Below the pieces are notes generated by a model. That model saw only the letters and a program-made list of their open reading frames with translations. It did not search any database and had not been told where the DNA came from. From NCBI GenBank assembly GCA_900548955.1, contig URMQ01000030.1, forward strand, positions 1 to 14,844: a stretch of DNA of 14,844 bases, given 5' to 3'. The translations under genes and the position numbers were made by a program. Shown one piece after another: positions 13,695 to 14,844 of the stretch. Origin of the DNA: an uncultured Eggerthella sp. GTDB taxonomy: Bacteria > Actinomycetota > Coriobacteriia > Coriobacteriales > Eggerthellaceae. The first letter of the stretch is position 1. Every line of letters starts with the position of its first letter.

Positions 13695-13737
13695 CATAAC
13701 GCATAGATGCGCGCTTGACGCGCTCAGAGGAGGTCGA

Positions 13738-14844
13738 ATGGCTACGCCCGTTCTTATCGTCGGTCACAAAAACCCCGACAACGACTCCATCGCTGGTGCG
13801 GTGGGATTTGCCTACTATAAGAATGAAATGATGAAGCGCACTCTTGCGCAAAATCCTGACGCGGAAGAATTTGAATACATTCCTTGTCGCTTAGGTCCCC
13901 TTCCAGAAGAATCTGAGGCTATTCTTTCTGAATACGGCATTGAGGCACCACAGCTTATTCCTCATGTTTTCGCACGCGTAAGCGATGTTATGAGCTCTCC
14001 GGTAATTAGTTTGCCAGGAAGCGCAACGCTTCTTCAAGCATCTCAACTACTTGCAGTGCATGACATTCGTTCGATTGTTGTTACCGACGAAGAAGGTAAA
14101 TACGCAGGCGTTGTTTCTTCTCGTAAAATTGCAGAGCGGTATATTTCTACCGTTTGCAAAGAAGCTAAAGAGGCAACGGAACACTCTGCGAGTACTATCG
14201 CAGCAGATTTGCAGGCATCTCTCACTCAAGACATTATGAGTTTGGTCGACAATCGTCCCATGATTGTTGCGCCCGATGATCTTTATAACGATGTATTTGA
14301 AGACCTTATGGCAAACGAACTTCGTGAAGCGGTTGTTCTTGACGAAACTGGTGTTGCAGTAGGTATTGTTACCCGCTCCGATGTGGCGGTTAAGCCTCGT
14401 CGTAAGGTTGCTCTGGTTGACCACAATGAATTCTCTCAGGCAGCCGATGGTATGAGCGAAGCGGAAATCGTGGAGATCGTAGACCATCATCGTATTGGTG
14501 ATGTATGCACTAATCAGCCTATTCGCTTTACGAATATGCCGGTAGGTTCTTCGGCAACTATCATCACCTGCAAGCTTCGCGATGCTGATATTGAAATTCC
14601 TGAAGGTATTGCTGCAACGCTTCTTTCTGCTATTTTGACCGATACAGTTATTTTGAAGTCGCCTACTGCTACCGATGTTGACCGTAGGCAGGTTGAATAT
14701 CTGGCGGGGATTATTGGCCAGGATCCAACCGAATTCGGTTTGCACGTATTTAATGCTCGTGGTGGCGATGCTGAAATGGATGTTAAGACACTTGTTACGG
14801 CAGACTCCAAAGAGTTCAAGATCCCAGAAGGAACCATTCTTATT
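13738..14844 (+). CDS. ppaC: Mn-dependent family II inorganic pyrophosphatase with CBS domains, 3' partial
   Basis: 369 codons are visible and the gene runs off the window end. This DHH-superfamily enzyme hydrolyses pyrophosphate to phosphate in the cytosol. The N-terminal DHH half is split by a regulatory insert. Metal-site motifs are GHKNPDNDS (9-17), VDHNE (227-231) and VDHHRIG (248-254); SSATI (271-275) follows. The SRKKP substrate motif should lie beyond the window. The insert holds two adjacent CBS motifs (about 79-137 and 155-218) that bind adenine nucleotides in the family. No DRTGG domain separates them, as in the Eggerthella lenta enzyme and unlike the clostridial form. AMP/ADP inhibition and ATP activation are inferred from the family. 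The ATG has an excellent Shine-Dalgarno (GAGGAGGT) four bases upstream. A palindrome in the leader may control it. Confidence 0.93.
   Translation, partial: MATPVLIVGHKNPDNDSIAGAVGFAYYKNEMMKRTLAQNPDAEEFEYIPCRLGPLPEESEAILSEYGIEAPQLIPHVFARVSDVMSSPVISLPGSATLLQASQLLAVHDIRSIVVTDEEGKYAGVVSSRKIAERYISTVCKEAKEATEHSASTIAADLQASLTQDIMSLVDNRPMIVAPDDLYNDVFEDLMANELREAVVLDETGVAVGIVTRSDVAVKPRRKVALVDHNEFSQAADGMSEAEIVEIVDHHRIGDVCTNQPIRFTNMPVGSSATIITCKLRDADIEIPEGIAATLLSAILTDTVILKSPTATDVDRRQVEYLAGIIGQDPTEFGLHVFNARGGDAEMDVKTLVTADSKEFKIPEGTILI

Overview
The window looks like a chromosomal segment of a low-to-mid GC actinobacterium of the class Coriobacteriia, most likely Atopobiaceae (Atopobium/Lancefieldella-like). 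This is inferred from the gene set (a DUF4190 protein with a Pro/Gln-rich head, LytTR regulators with unusual sensor halves, a CBS-domain family II pyrophosphatase, CCA-encoding tRNAs) and the moderate GC. No marker gene fixes the species. I see no phage, IS element or CRISPR array.

Layout. 1-972: 3' part of a DUF4190 membrane protein, closed by a terminator. 1288-3366: a Wzx/MATE-like flippase with long basic, disordered tails. 3422-4093 (minus): a PAP2 phosphatase, convergent with the flippase and divergent from a BASS-family sodium-coupled transporter (4442-5461) across an AT-rich gap. 5677-6750 (minus): a six-TM protein ending in a LytTR DNA-binding domain. Divergent from it, 6787-7285 is a broken SnoaL-LytTR regulator. 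7319-7482 (minus): tRNA-Glu(CTC) and tRNA-Gln(CTG) with promoter and terminator. 7752-8723: uppP, with a terminator-like hairpin in its leader. 8793-9137: a small two-TM protein, probably leaderless. 9326-10400: overlapping chorismate mutase and DAHP synthase genes. 10544-12925: pcrA/uvrD helicase with a strong terminator. 13163-13447: a small PQ-loop/SemiSWEET-like protein between two degenerate repeat tracts. 13738-14844: the start of a CBS-domain Mn-dependent pyrophosphatase that runs off the window.

How the genes work together. The flippase, the PAP2 phosphatase and UppP plausibly all serve lipid-linked envelope polymer export and undecaprenyl carrier recycling, but they are separate transcription units. 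The aroQ-DAHP synthase pair forms a tight operon for shikimate entry and the phenylalanine/tyrosine branch. The other genes are mostly monocistronic.

Most interesting points: the membrane-embedded LytTR regulator beside a decaying SnoaL-LytTR pseudogene; the terminator-like hairpin directly before the uppP ribosome binding site; a perfect 14-bp inverted repeat at the start of the pcrA coding sequence; and the regularly spaced repeats around the PQ-loop gene. All calls were made by eye. No database search or folding calculation was run.
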